DNA of 64,000 nucleotides, taken from Amborella trichopoda. Taxonomy: Eukaryota > Streptophyta > Magnoliopsida > Amborellales > Amborellaceae. Positions 1-11,940 of this stretch are shown here, piece after piece. Made by a program: the position numbers and the translations under genes. Under the pieces are notes generated by a model. That model was not told the DNA's origin and ran no database searches. It worked only from the letters and a program-made list of their open reading frames with translations. Numbering within the stretch: position 1 is the stretch's first letter; each line of letters begins with the position of its first letter. Location: the NCBI RefSeq assembly GCF_000471905.2, contig NW_006494856.1, positions 892,523 to 956,522 on the forward strand, given 5' to 3'.

Positions 1-678
1 ATGTAATGAATGAATCTGAATTTCAAGAGGTAAAACTGCTTCACCCCCATAGACCAGAGAGTAAGGAGTGGAATCAGTAGCATTTCGTGTAGTAGTACGA
101 TAAGCCTACAAGGTTTCAGGAAGCTTCTCATGCTCGTTTTTCTTCATCTTTGATACCGATTTTCGTAAAAAGTTGCACAGGGTCTTATTGAAAGCCTCAG
201 CTAATCTGTTGGCTCGAGGGTGATACATAGTCGAATATCTCCATTCAATATGATGACTTCGAAATTGAGGGCCATTGTCTGAGATAATCCAGTCAAGCAC
301 CCCAAACAGGTATATAATGTGATGTCGGACAAAATTGGTCATTGTTGTTCGAAGAAGTTGCTTAAGGGGGACCTCTTCAGCCCATTTAGAGAAGTAATCT
401 GTTGCAACTAGAATGAAGACATAACCCATTGCCAAAGGAGGGTCTATTGTCTTTACAATGTCCATACCCCATTATGAGAAGGGCCATGATGCCACTATAG
501 GGTGTAAGGGTTTTGGAGACTGAGGAACAAAGCTTGAATGTATTTGGCACTTTTTAGCATAGTTTAGGGAATCAACAATCATGGAAGGCAGATAATACCC
601 CAATCTGCATATCCGTTCATAGAGCTTAAGACCGGACTGGTGTAGTCCACAAATGCCCGAGTGTACTTCTTTCAACAC
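1..678 (-). pseudogene. E1 integrase, Tat-type Ty3/gypsy (partial, frameshifted)
   Basis: Integrase of a minus-strand retrotransposon; it would insert the cDNA into nuclear DNA. Reading right to left, 678-472 holds the N-terminal zinc-binding segment (GLHQSGLKLYERI, then CQIHSSFVPQSPKPLHP). 465-106 holds the catalytic core. The core Asp (MDIV), the second Asp (IISDNG) and the Glu (RLAEAFNKTL) are all visible. A frame change near 105 is followed by [20 protein letters not shown] and GEAVLP, the usual segment after the core. The gene leaves the window at base 1, so the C-terminal domain is not seen. It closely matches the integrase at 55,966-57,024. The family assignment is firm; the copy is not functional. 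Confidence 0.9.
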
Positions 679-1667
679 GTTATTTGCTTCTTAGCCCACA
701 CATCTAAGAAGAATACTGTCGAATGACCATCTGAAAAGAGCATCTCCTTCAAGGAGGTTATACTTGGTAGACATTCGACATATGATGTTGCATTCGACAC
801 GATCTTTCGGAAGCCTGCCATGTTTTAGGAAACTAGTGATGGGCTCTCTCCAATCTTCTACTTGCTTATTTTCTGCACATATTGGGTCAGAGAATTTTGG
901 TTCTTGGTTTCAACCCTTAGCTCTTGACTCTGTGCCATTTCTTGTTCATTCTTGATTACTTCTTTAGCTGATAGAAGTGCTCCGAATGGATAAGGAGGGC
1001 ACTCAGGAAAGATATTTATCTCATCATCCGCATCTAGCTCAGTTCTTAGTTTAGTGTGCTTCATTTGGACATCGAGACAAGCATGGATCTTGATGAGGAT
1101 AATTGATTTGTAGCGCCCAGTTTTGCAAGTGTGTCAGCTTGCAAGTTTAACCTTCTAAGGATGTGACTTTGGGATACGTCCTCCAATTGGGCCATATATG
1201 ATTTTGCAGTATCATGATAAGGCTTGAGAGTGTCTTTCCTCATGTTGGATAACTAACTCAGAGTCACCATAGATCTTGACCTGCTCCAAGTCGAGGTCGA
1301 AGGCTATCTTCAACCCGATTATAGGGGCCTGATATTCTGCCTCATGATGAGAACCGGCCTGAGCGAGAGAGAAAGAAAGTGGCAATAGTCCTCCTCTCGG
1401 AGTCAGGAACACTACTTCGGTGCCCCCTCGGTAATATTAGAAGGCTCCGTCGAAGTATAAATGCCTTGCATGAGCAAGGTCAGCATAGAACACTTCTTTA
1501 TCATGGAGGTCACTCGATAACAGATATTCTATCAGTACAGGGTGTGCTGCAAGAAAATTAGCCAAGGCCTGGCCTTTGATGGCCTTCTGTGGGACATACG
1601 TGATGTCGAATTCCATCAGCAATAATGCCCACTTAGCATGGCGTCCTGACAAGAATGGGCGTGTCAT
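679..1667 (-). pseudogene. E1 second (archaeal-type) RNase H and linker to integrase
   Basis: The minus-strand frames between RT/RNase H and integrase first show the bridge typical of Tat elements (HAKWALLLMEFDITYVPQ, then KGQALANFLAAHP). An RNase H fold follows, with its acidic residues in YFDGAF, HHEAEYQA and YGDSELVIQ. Its end reads LQADTLAKLGAT. A second RNase H placed after the RT-linked one is the accepted marker of the Tat/Ogre lineage. The domain is split over three frames (1667-1437, 1412-1212, 1243-1061), so it is inactive. The stretch 1060-679 is a poorly conserved linker with many stops. Confidence 0.85.
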
Positions 1668-1691
1668 GAGAAATTTTACAGGATCTTCTTT

Positions 1692-3044
1692 TCATATAAG
1701 TTTCACTTCATGACCAAGCAAGTGACAGAGTCTTTGTACTGCAAAGATTAGAGCGAGGCACATCTTTTCTATAGTGGAATAATTCCTCTCGGTCCCTTGC
1801 ATCCTGCGGTTGAGATAATATAACGCAATCTCCTTTTCCTCTTCATTGCTTTGTGCCAACAATGCTCCGAGTGGCTCATCCAGAGCTGTCACGTATAGGA
1901 TGAGAGGATTTTCCAGCACTGGTGTAGAGAGTACTTGAGGGTTTAGTAAATATTGTTTAATGTCATCAAGAGCTGCTTGACAGCCTTCATCCCAGATGAA
2001 TGGAGTATCTTTCTTTAGCAGATGCGTAAAGGGTTTATAGTGACCTGAGAGATTTGAGATGAACCTGTGGATGTACGCCAATTGCACTTGAAGAGAGTGC
2101 AGTTCTCGCAGTGTAGTTGGCGACAACATTTCTTGGATCTCCTTGATCTTGATTGACTCTACTTGAAGCCCTCGATGTCTGATAATGAACCCCAAAAATT
2201 TTCTTGAATGCACACCAAATGGGCATTTCAGTAGGTTCATTTTAAGCTGATGAAGGCATAGTCGTTCGAATACCTTTTCAAGGTCTCTCATATGAGTATC
2301 CTTCTCTTCGGATTTTACCACCAAGTCATCTACATAACACTCCACCTCTTTGTGCATCATGTCCCTGAAGATGGTCATCATTGCTCTCTGGTAAGTGGCA
2401 CTAGCATTCTTTAATCCAAAAGGAATCATTGTGTGACAGAAGATCCCTTTTGGAGTCAAGATCGTAGTGGCCTCCTCATCTTCGAGTGTCATCCGAATCT
2501 GATTATACTCGGAGTATCCATCCATGAAGGAGAAGATCTAGCGGTGGGCCGTAGAGTCAATGAGTATCTCGGTGAATGGCAACAGAAAGTCATCCTTAGG
2601 ACAGGCAGTATTGGCGTGGAAGGTAATGCAAACCTTGATTTGGTCATTCTTCTTCTTGGCTGGAACAACATTTGCCAGCCATTTCGGGTACTTGACTTCA
2701 CGAATGAAGCTTGCTTGTTTGAGTTTGGTAACTTCCGCATCTATTTGCATTTCAAGGTCAGGCCTGAACCTTCTTGATTTCTGCTTGACATGCTTGACAA
2801 TAGGATCAATGCCGAGATGGTGAATGACGACGTAAGGGTCTAAATCAGGCATCTCATGGTATTGCCAAGCAAAGACGTCTCGGTTTGCTCGTAGGCAAGT
2901 AGCGAAATCTTCTTTCTCTTCTGGTGATAGATTCGTTGAAATAAAAGTGGGTCTGGGGTCGGCTTCGTCTCCAAGATTTATTTCCTCGAGCTCTTGTGCT
3001 GTGGCTTGACTACCTTTTTCCCACTCTGTTGGGGCCTCCTGCAA
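1692..3044 (-). pseudogene. E1 reverse transcriptase and RNase H
   Basis: The reverse transcriptase runs right to left. 3044-2538 holds the N-terminal part: a conserved pre-RT segment (DVFAWQYHEMPDLDP), then fingers with KYPKWLANVVPAKKK and ACPKDDFLLP. A TAG stop near 2,533 separates it from 2525-1692. The second part begins MDGYSEYNQI, contains IPFGLKNASATYQRAM and the catalytic YVDD (about residues 64-67), and continues into the thumb/connection and RNase H (TPVLENPLILYV, EPLGALLAQ). Apart from the single stop the domain is long and well kept, the best-preserved RT in the window. Plus-strand open frames over this stretch are antisense shadows. Confidence 0.93.
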
Positions 3045-4373
3045 CTCTTCAATGTTGTTTTGAAAGGTTTTTTGATCGACCTCAAGTCTAGAGACCCATG
3101 ATCCTTACATCTCCGCCTCGGATAGAGGTCCAGAGTGGATCATAATTTTTGCACCTTCCCCGAATTGAGGAACGAAAGGATATTCCGTAAATAAAGATTG
3201 TTTCTTAGGCTGCAAGAGTTCGACTTGGAGGTTACAGGGAATTTGAGATTAGATGATCATGGGGCTAGAAGTGTCCTCATACGAATCACATGGTTTTTGC
3301 ACGGGTGACTGCAGTGTTTGCCCCGCGCTGGTTGGTACTTCACAAACTTGTATCATGTGGCAAGCTTCTTGAGAATAGAAGCTCTACCCTCTTGATTTTC
3401 TTAATTTCTGTTCAAAGTCAAGCTCAGGGGGCCTCTGGGGTTTCTTTGACTTTGACTTCTTGAGCTTCTTTAAAGAAGGTGGCTCTGCCTTGGCATTGGC
3501 CACCATGGCATCAACAACTATTAGGAATCCTGCTATCTATGCCTGGGTCTTTCTCAATCATTTCCGTTGCGTCCTGATTATGTTGAACCCTTCGAATTCT
3601 CTGTTGAGAGCCTTGAAGTCCGGACATTTCAAGGTTGTACCTGTCGGAGACATAGGACAAGAAAGATGAGAAGTAGAAGAAGAAGAAGGAGAAGGGTCAG
3701 AAAGTGGGGGACTTTTAAGGTCGTTCCTGTCATCGGTCCGTATAGGCAGCTTTTTACTTCATCACCAGGGTTAGACGTGTGCAAGGGGTCTTTTAGGTCT
3801 TTTTCATGCTTAGACCATTGGGGAGTGCTTTTAACGTCGTCACCCTCATTGGACGTGCTCTGAGTGGAAGATGGTGCAAGGACATCCTCCTGATGAAAAG
3901 GAAGGTGGATCGTGCAAGGGATAAAATCCAGTAAGGTTGGCAGTGGGGGAAGGGGCCTGAAAAATTCCTGCTCAACTGGCGGTTGAACAGACTTGTTTCT
4001 CTGGCCAGAAGCCCTTGGTGCCAGTCTTCTTCTGGTTTCTGAGGTGGTGTTTGATTCATCTCGCTAGGCTTGTGAATAACCTTAGCTTGGTGAACTGCTT
4101 CTCATCTTAAGGACTTGAGTCTACTTCGCACATGGTGGACTATCCATGGCTGGGAAGTCGAGGGTTCAGCAGAACCTGAATCATTATTAAGAACGTCCTG
4201 TGTTGGGAGATCCTCTTCCATCGGTGGAGTAGTGGCTTGGGATCACTTACTGGGACGTTGTAAGACTCTTGACATTCCTATATTTTCTTTGCAAATATAT
4301 CTTGGAAATTGGTGCATTCCCACAGGTTGTTGCCCCATATCTGGTGATACGGGCACCAACAGTCGTTAATGCC
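3045..4373 (-). pseudogene. E1 gag-pol linker, protease apparently deleted
   Basis: Minus-strand remnants align with the plus-strand copy at about 43,000-43,700: the stretch antisense to 3,500-3,700 matches the segment containing RRTQRKQLRK there. Near 3,370-3,340 the sequence matches the copy around 43,600-43,640 (the CHMVQ region), then passes directly into the pre-RT spacer. I cannot find the protease Asp-Gly motif or the ILLGRPWLH-type segment that E7 has at about 44,310-44,560. I infer an internal deletion of the protease. No intact frame is present. Confidence 0.6.
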
Positions 4374-7300
4374 CTAAGAAAGGCGTCGGGGTTGCCTTAC
4401 GGGCTTCGACGTGATTATGGCTTCGTGAAGCATTATAACAAAGAAGGCGTGAAGTATACCAGGGGCTTCATCTTCTTCCTGGATGGTTACTGCATGAGAG
4501 GCTTTTGCTACCCCAAAGGCCTTCTTTAAGTCTTCGAGCTTTATTTGACTCTTCTCGATCAGAGCATCGATAATATCTTTTAGCATGTTTAAGTCATCTG
4601 TGGGATGATTGATCCTTCTATGATAAGCACAATAATTCGCCTGGGTGTTAAGGCCAGCTTGCTCAGGGAACTTGGCTTCTAGAAGCTGAATCATATTTAG
4701 TTCCAATAATAACCGGAACAGTGCAAGGACCTAGTCTTTCTAGAAGGGGTAGACCTTGTTCCTATGCCTGATGAAATAATGATCTCGATTAAGATTCATT
4801 GAGGGTACTCGATTGTACAACTGTCCTTGCTTGCCCACCTGGGGAGTTATCTTTGTCGTGCTCACACCTTTAGAGAATCTAAAGTTTTGGAGGGAGCTCT
4901 CTTTAGATCAGTGATTGTGACAGTTGCACTGATCACTTCTTTCTGTTGGCTGCCCCGTGTGTTGTTCTGAGAGCTACCATTGCCCCGGTTGTTCACAGTG
5001 CTTGTAGGCTGTTGTCATGACCCACCATGGTGGCGTGATAGGCTTTCTATGCAGACTGATTTAGAGACATGGAAGTTGGATTAGAGGCCTCGACGTGTAG
5101 AGCAATTTTAGGTCGCATGTTGCACACACAAGTTTGGACAACTTCCTTTTGAGGCAAATGATTGGGATGGTGAGCGGCCAAATTTCTCCATCTTGATATG
5201 AACTGGTCCACGGCCTCATCAGGATCTTGAGTCAGGGTGAGAAGCTCAATAGTTTGGACCTCTCTCTCTCGACCTCATAGAAGCGTTGATAGAACAGTTT
5301 CTCCATCTCATCCCATGTATGTATTGAGTTTTGGGGAAGTCGAGCGTACCACTGAAAGGCTGGACCGTCAAGGGTTTTAACAAACTGACAGAGAAGGAGT
5401 CTCCCATCAGTCGCTGTTTCTCGTCATGCTACTTGGAAGTGGGCAATATGCTGGTTTGGGGACGTGGTTTTGTTGAATAGAGGAAACTTTGCTTTCTTGT
5501 AATTTGAGGGAACTGGGATCTAGTTGATGTATGTAGGGTACGGCCTTTGATAAGGCGTCGCACCCTGTATCCCTGGGATTTGTCTGTTCTTTAGGCTATG
5601 GGTCACCATAGCATCATTGTCTGCCTGAGAGATGGGGTGAGGGATATAATTGTCCTGTGAGGCAGAGGGCAGGGGACTGCCTTGGAGGTGCACCTTATGA
5701 GTGATGGGAATTAACCTCATGGTTAGCTAATTGACGTGCGCCGTCTATATGATCGATCTTTTCCATCATCGTACACATCATATCTTCAAATTTGTTCATG
5801 CGCTCTTCCTGCACGTCACCAGGCTCGCTTACAACCATTACGCCGACTATTTCTCTATGGAGGTCAGCATCAGTTGTCGCTGAAGGCTTGCGAACTTGAC
5901 GGGTCGTGTGCAGTAGATCGGTCAGTAGGGGGTTAGCGTGCCCCTACTGGACTCAACTCTTGTATGCCGATCGTGTAAGACCAGTTCTCGAGGGTGCTGG
6001 GACATTGGCTGCTGAGTGGCTGGGTCATCTGCTGAGAAACTAACCACAGTGCAAGGCTCATGGCCTTCTTCTTCAAGCTTTGTCATCTGAAGAGGGTAGA
6101 AGGGATTCAGAAGAGAGCTGGTTGCCCCAACCGCCTTGGTCACTTCCTTGGTCAGAATTTGCAGACCTCTATCATGCTTAGCTTTGAGGCTTTGATGGAC
6201 CTTACACCAAAACGGTGATCGGGACTGCGGCTGGTCAGCTCTTCTTGCATAAGAGAGAGCTATCTCCATCAGGTGCGGCAAAGGTTGAGGGTCAGGGACT
6301 GGGGTCATCTTGGGCAGGAGAGGATGAAGAACTTGATCTTCCATCAGGTCATTGACTCGAGCTCTCTTGTGGGCTCCAAAGACACGACCAAAATGACAGG
6401 GCTGGTCCAGGATGGTACTCTTAGGGAAGGTCTTCGAATACCAAGGCTGAAGATGTTTGTTTGAAGAAGTAGGAGCAGGTAGGAGCAGGGTTGACTCATG
6501 AGAAGGTCTGAGTCGAGGGCGAGGGGATGTCTATGCCGGTGACGTGTGTGTGCCCATTGAAGAAGGATCACCGGGGACCTGAAGGGCAGCCCGGGCTCGA
6601 GCAAGTGATCTGGCCTTAGGAGGTCGAGAACTACGAGCAGGAGTCTGTAAGAGAACATGTGGAGACCTGCCCCTTACAGGGTGCACTTGTGTGTGCTGAG
6701 TAGGAGGACGAGAAGGTCGTCTCTTGTGTACTCGAGTTAAGGCAATGATAGCATTGCCCCAAGTGGTGGGATGCATATGAGCAGCGTTGCCCCAAGTGGT
6801 GGGATGCATATGAGCAGCGTGTGCAGGACCTGGCCTTAAGAGGTCTGATTTTGGACACGGACTTGAGGTAACATAAGAGTTTCCTCGAGGTGTTGCTCGG
6901 GTGGGTTGCCCATGAGCCTTATGGGGTGTGTGAGAGGTAGAGGCCACAGGGCCTCTACCTCTATATGTCGAGTCTCTAAGAATAGGGACTCGTGGTGGTG
7001 CAAGAATGTGGGGGGCAGCCTTGCAGCGACCCATAGAAGCAATGACAAATTGCTTGCCTTCTGTAGAGAGGGACTGGGTAGCCTTCCGGCATACCTCTGC
7101 AGTATGACCAACAAGTGACTTGTCAGTGGCTCGGTGCATGCTGTGTGTGGCAATAGACGTGCTGCCAATGCAGGGTGCCTTGGTGGAGGTTCCACCAGAG
7201 CGAGGAGATGGGGAGTGAGAGACCTTTAAGTTCCTCCTCACACTAATCCAGGCTAAGACCTGGGAGCTAGACAAGGGGTCTTTGCTCAAAAGGATGGTTG

Positions 7301-7400
7301 AGAATGAAGTTGGAGGAACTTGTTCACTAGGGACACTCGTAAATGCGGGGATGAGAAAATCCTCGATCCGGATGGATGGGTTACAGAACTCACAAGCCAT
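4374..7400 (-). pseudogene. E1 gag polyprotein region
   Basis: Degenerate gag on the minus strand. The likely start is the ATG at 7400 (MACEFCNPSIRIEDFLIP), about 55 bases after the PBS. The N-terminal module (7400 to about 6,900) is shared with E2, E6 and E7 and has no function I recognise. A Pro/Ser-rich middle follows, then a segment with KNRQIPGIQGATPYQRPYP (5,720-5,520), then the capsid-like retrotransposon gag region (roughly 5,500-4,900). A knuckle-like element comes last (4,706-4,374: CAYHRRINHPTDD; the final Cys seen in E7 is replaced). Multiple stops and frame changes break it. The protein would form the cytoplasmic virus-like particle and bind genomic RNA. Confidence 0.8.
6754..6819 (-). 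repeat. 33-bp in-frame tandem duplication in E1 gag
   Basis: Two adjacent, essentially identical 33-base units (6,754-6,786 and 6,787-6,819) duplicate eleven codons, giving HMHPTTWGN twice. The matching region of E7 has a single unit (HVHLTTRGN), so this is a private slippage duplication. Confidence 0.85.
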
Positions 7401-7453
7401 AAGTGATGAGTGAATAATAAAAAAGAGAAACTAGCCAAACAAGTATGATCTGA

Positions 7454-7473
7454 GGTCCCTAGTGGAGTCACCA
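7454..7473 (-). promoter_or_regulatory. E1 primer binding site
   Basis: On the minus strand the sequence TTGGTGACTCCACTAGGGAC lies just after the LTR end. It matches the equivalent sites of E6 (35,643-35,660) and E7 (39,503-39,520), which fits the minus-strand DNA primer site. The donor tRNA was not identified; it is not the initiator-Met type. Confidence 0.7.
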
Positions 7474-8289
7474 AAGTAGTTAGGTGCCTCGATCTCGCAC
7501 CCCAGATCTTGATGATCGGTTGGCATGTGTCCCCGATTTCAGGGGAGACTCAGGATGCCTTGATCGCTCTCTCGAGAACCTCGTTCGAGAACAAGGGCAG
7601 GTATTACCAACTGATAAGAGAGAAATTTAAGGTGGGTTCGGGACTTACTCGGGCTGGCTCATGTGGACACCCTCTTAGATCACGAAGAAAGCCCCACAGT
7701 CGTAAAACTGGTCCGGAATCGCCTCCTCTGGCTTGTATTCTCCTATTTTCTGCAATCACACATTTATAGCAAATGTTATAAGACAGGTGGGTCAATAGCC
7801 CTCACCTTGCCTCTTTGGTGAACCTACACAAGCGTGCACATTCATAAGAAGAAAAGAAGAATAAGAGAAGGAAGATGGGGGATAAAAGAATTTGACTCGG
7901 TGGGGAGAGCAGCATAGTGACTAAGCTGGTAGGTAATTGGTCTGACGTGAAAGTAAAATGGGCTCTGTAACTCTGACAGGCTCAACAGAGGTACTATTAG
8001 ACATCATTATCGATACTGACTAGCTGGACACGATGGTTAGTCAGTCGTGGCAATAAGGCAGGCACAATAATTCTGGCACAACAATATTACGGCTAGACGA
8101 CAGGGCTACCATAACAGGCTAATCTCAACCCCTCTTAGTCAAACGAAAGGATAATAGAAGGCATAGAAATCATAAAGAGAGAATCGAAGTAAGAGAATAA
8201 GAGGAGAAGAGAAAGAAAGAGAGGAAGGGAAGAAAAGAAGGAGAAGAGTGTGAGAGAAGAGAGAAGGAATGAGAGAGGAGGGAGAAGGA

Positions 8290-8680
8290 CATAGTCGGTG
8301 TCAGGCGTCGCCGGCTGTGTTGGAAGAAGAAGAGAAAGAAGACAAAGTTGGCGCTAGACATCGTCGGCTGTGTTTAGAAGAAGAAGAGAGAGGGGACACA
8401 GTCGGCGCTAGGTATCACCGGCTGTGTTGGAGAGAGAGAGGGGGCAAGAAGGAGAGAGAGAGAACACAGTCGGTGCTAGGTATCGCCGACTGTGTTAAAG
8501 AGAGAGGGGGCAAGAAGGACACAGTCGATGTTAGGTATCGCCGGCTGTATTTTCTTAAGAAGAGAGGAGAAAGAAAGGCACAGTTGGAGCTAAGCGTTGT
8601 CGACTGTGTTTTAAGAAGAGCAGAGAGAGAAAGACACAATCGACGATAGGCATTGCCAGCTGTGTTTCAAAAAGAAGAAC
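8290..8680 (-). repeat. L1 U5 hairpin array
   Basis: About seven degenerate units, spaced 55-65 bases, each an imperfect inverted repeat. The clearest (8,465-8,494) has arms CACAGTCGGTG and CGCCGACTGTG around an 8-base loop; 8,397-8,426 is similar. The units are separated by purine-rich GAAGAAGAGAGA spacers. The whole lies in transcribed U5, so it would be in the 5' leader of the element RNA. Confidence 0.8.
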
Positions 8681-8684
8681 AAAA

Positions 8685-8912
8685 AGAAGATAGGCGTGAG
8701 AAGAAGAGAAAGAGAGATAGAGACGAGAAGAAGAGAGAGAAAGAGGAGTAGAGATGAGAATAAGAGAGAAAGAAAGATAAAGATGAGAAGAAGATAGAGA
8801 AAGAGATGAGAAGAAGAGAGAGAAAGAGAGATAGAGATGAGAAGAGGAGAGAGAAAGAGGGGAGGAGAGAGAAAGTTATTTTATACTCTTTTCTTCTATC
8901 TCCTCTCTCTCT
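8685..8912. repeat. GA/CT-rich low-complexity tract in L1
   Basis: Purine-rich on the plus strand (GAGAAGAAGAGAGAAAGAG and variants), directly after the expected start of R. The same position in L4, L5, L6 and L7 holds the CT-rich counterpart, so it is a regular part of this LTR family. Confidence 0.85.
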
Positions 8913-11040
8913 TTAAGACGCATCCATGAGCTTAACAATTTGTCTTTGCATGTTTATATAGAATTGGGCTCAAACATGGGTGGACGTCCAAATACTACAT
9001 AGAATTGAAGATAATTACAATTCAACTGAATTAAAAGAAGTTCTAAAAATGGGTGTAAAAGGACTGTTTTGCCCCTGCCTAACAATGTGTGGAATTTCAG
9101 AACAGTCCCTGTTACGGCCCGAGAACTTGTGTGATCTTCCATGACTGATCCAGAGTTGTTCTGATGCCTGTTTGATCGAAAGATGATTGTTTTCTTGTGG
9201 GGCTCGGCATGACGATCGATATGATATCAACTTCGAGCCATGAATCATGTTTTTGAGCCATGATCAAGAGACTTGAATTTTGGATGAATCTTGAAAACTT
9301 TGGATCAATTGTGTGTTTGTTCCTTGATATTTTTTCTTTTGTTTCTTCGCTGAATCACATTGAGGATGTCGTCATGATCATGTTGAGATAAACGTAGCTC
9401 GATTTCGTATCCAGATGAAGTTTTCATCGTCTTGAGTTTTTTATCGGAATCTTGAAATTCGGTGGCCGAAATTTACAGCTGCTTCGACGCCTCTGTGTGT
9501 GAAATCCAATCGTTCATCATACACGCGAGTTCAAACCAAAGATAGCCTCGGACCTTACGCACATAATGCAATTGATTTCATGCCGATCGGGTATGTGAGC
9601 GTTGTGATTTGGTCGCTGGAGTGCGGCATACTGCTACTGAATTTTTAGTAATTTTCTTCACGGGTCAACAATTTCTCTCTAGTTTTTCTCTCTGCTCGGG
9701 CATCTTCACGAGGTGTACCATATATCGAAACGCTCGTCTTGAGGAGACGAACACACTCACCAAATTTGAGCGCGGTCTGACTCAGATCAAGTGAGTTATA
9801 GGCCCCGAAAGTCGCTGCCTGTGACTATGAAATCGACCACCTTTAATGGTGTTTTGGTGCAGGGTGGCCACACGAGAATAGTGTGCGGCCTACCCCTTTT
9901 TGGTATTTTACCCATAACTTTGTCCTAGAGTACCCGATTAAACCAAAAATTGACCCATAGGGGTTTTCGACTGTGTCGGATCCAATGACGATGGAACCAC
10001 AGCTATTTGACATACAAAAAATATAGTTCTGGTTACAGGTCCATTTTAGGGTGCTAGAGGCCAATTTTGTCGAAATTGTTTCTTTGTGTTCACTGCTTTA
10101 GATGTGTCTGATCATGATGAAACTTGGTAGGTGGCTTTTTGGAGTGTTGATGAAGATCTTGCCCGATTCTGGGGCCATTATGTGACTTTCAAAATTTCCA
10201 TTGTTTTGTAGGCTTTATTGACCTACTTCCTCTTTATTCAGCACCAGAGACCAAAGTGTTGAAAAATGCGTTAAAATAGCTACGTCTCGTGACGATGTCA
10301 GAGCAACAAGAAAAGCTAGAGAGAAGTTTTCATCTTGAAGAAACATGTTGCAGAAAATTAGTAGGACCTCCACTCACTCGAGCGACCAAATCACAGCGCC
10401 CGCAAGCCCGATAAAGGCGAGACCAGTTGCATTGCGTGCGTAAGTTTCGTGGCTATCGCTGATTTGAACCCCACACGTGTTGAATGGTTGGGTTTTTCAT
10501 AAGATCCAATTGAAGTCACTGCAGATTTCGACAGCCTGAATCCTAAATTCCGGTAAAAAGTTCAAGATTGTCAAATCTTCATTCGGGCACCAAATCACGT
10601 CCCGTTCATTGCAACATGATCGTGGTGACATGATCAGTGAAATTAAGTGAAGAAATAGAAGAAAAACATCAAGATGAAGATACACTATCAATCAAAAGTC
10701 TTCAAGATCTATTCAAATTTCAAGTTCGGTGATCATGCCTTTAAAGTGTGATTCATAGGTTAAAATTATTATCAAAATGAGCGTAGCATCGAGCTCAATG
10801 TGATGGAAATCATATTTTGTTCATTCAGATGTCGGATCGTCAATGGATCGTTTGAGAAGAATCAAGAACATCCCTAGTTCATAGTAGGGGCTGTTTTGGA
10901 ATTTTCACAATTGTTAGGCAGGGGCAGATCAATCATTTTGCACCGTATTTTCTTTTTCTTTTTTTATGAATTTTAATAAATTGTAATTATCCCCAATTAG
11001 GGTTAGTTTTGGGTGATCCGCCAACATTTTAACTCTAGTC

Positions 11041-11113
11041 TATAAATAGACGTTACCTCTCGTTGTAAATGGATCTCTCTTTTGGACTCACAAAGACCCT
11101 TTTGATTAATAAA
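11041..11113 (+). promoter_or_regulatory. L2 TATA box and poly(A) signal
   Basis: TATAAATA at 11,041-11,048 and AATAAA at 11,108-11,113 bracket the probable R start. The same spacing occurs in L4, L5 and L7. Confidence 0.7.
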
Positions 11114-11216
11114 AATTCCTTTTCCAAGAGAACGAGTTGGGTCATGTTTCTTATTTGGAGAAAGAGAGAGAGGAGAGAGAAAGTTTAGAGAGATACCACT
11201 CTTACCTTTAAGAAGC

Positions 11217-11940
11217 CATGCACGACTGTGGCAGTGTCGTGCATGCCTCTTTCTCTCTTTTTCCTCCTGTGATTTCACAGGTCGTGCATGGTGATGGTAG
11301 CGCCGTGCATGAGATTCTTTCTCCCTCTCCTCGTTCATCTCTTTCCCTCAACATGGTTCACGCATGACGTTAGTCGTCGTTGTGCGTAACGTTGTCTGAA
11401 GGAGCACACGGTGAGCCGGGCTGTGTTCAAGCAGTGGGTCGGGCTCCTGTTTCGATTCCAAGATTGGTGTCACACATGACGATGTGCATCGCCGACCGTG
11501 AGCCATCTTTCTTTCTTCTCAAAGGTCGCAGACGGCGTTGCTCATTGCAGTCTGCAGGCATGTCTTCGCGTCCTACGCAAGCGTAGACGGTGATAGTCAT
11601 CGCCATCCGTGAACATGTTTTCAATGTCCCTCACCTATCGCAGACGGTGATGCCTATCGCCACTCGTGAAGGGTCGCGATGATGTCCATCACCACCCGTA
11701 GGTTTCTCTTGCGCCTTGCACCTATCGCAGACGGCGATGCCTATCACTGCCCGCGAAGGGTTGCGACGATGCCTATTGCCATCTGCACGCTTCTTTCGTG
11801 CTTTGTACCTATAATTGCCTGCGAAGGGTCTTGCTGCCTTCTCGAGTTGCTAACGGTAATGGCTAAAGCCGTCTACAGTTCACTGCTCGCCCTTTTGCCT
11901 TGAGCAGAAGTGTCAAGCGCCGTCCAAGGGCTACGACACT
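11217..11940 (+). repeat. L2 U5 hairpin array
   Basis: The first hairpin is strong: arms CATGCACGAC and GTCGTGCATG around a 9-base loop near 11,217-11,246. A series of units built on GGCGAT-gcct-ATCGCC-like inverted repeats (GACGGTGATGCCTATCGCC and variants) follows to about 11,940. L3 carries the same array in the opposite orientation. Confidence 0.75.

Larger units (their letters stand above)
7477..10278 (-). mobile_element. L1: 5' LTR of E1
   Basis: About 2.8 kb LTR in minus orientation, defined by alignment with L4 and L5. Its outer end is at 10,278 (a degraded TGTTTGAACG start) and its inner end lies just before the PBS. A TATA box (TATATAAA on the minus strand) is at 8,953-8,960. U3 is roughly 10,278-8,960. 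R and U5 extend from there to 7,477 and include a GA/CT-rich tract and a hairpin array. Segments around 9,120-9,300 match L6 (54,120-54,320) in the same orientation and L4, L5 and L7 in reverse. Short frames inside it are not coding. Confidence 0.85.

Noticed and set aside
2433-2823. Plus-strand frames over E1 pol (also 3,460-3,863)
   Set aside because: They lie antisense to recognised RT and gag-pol sequence and have no similarity of their own.
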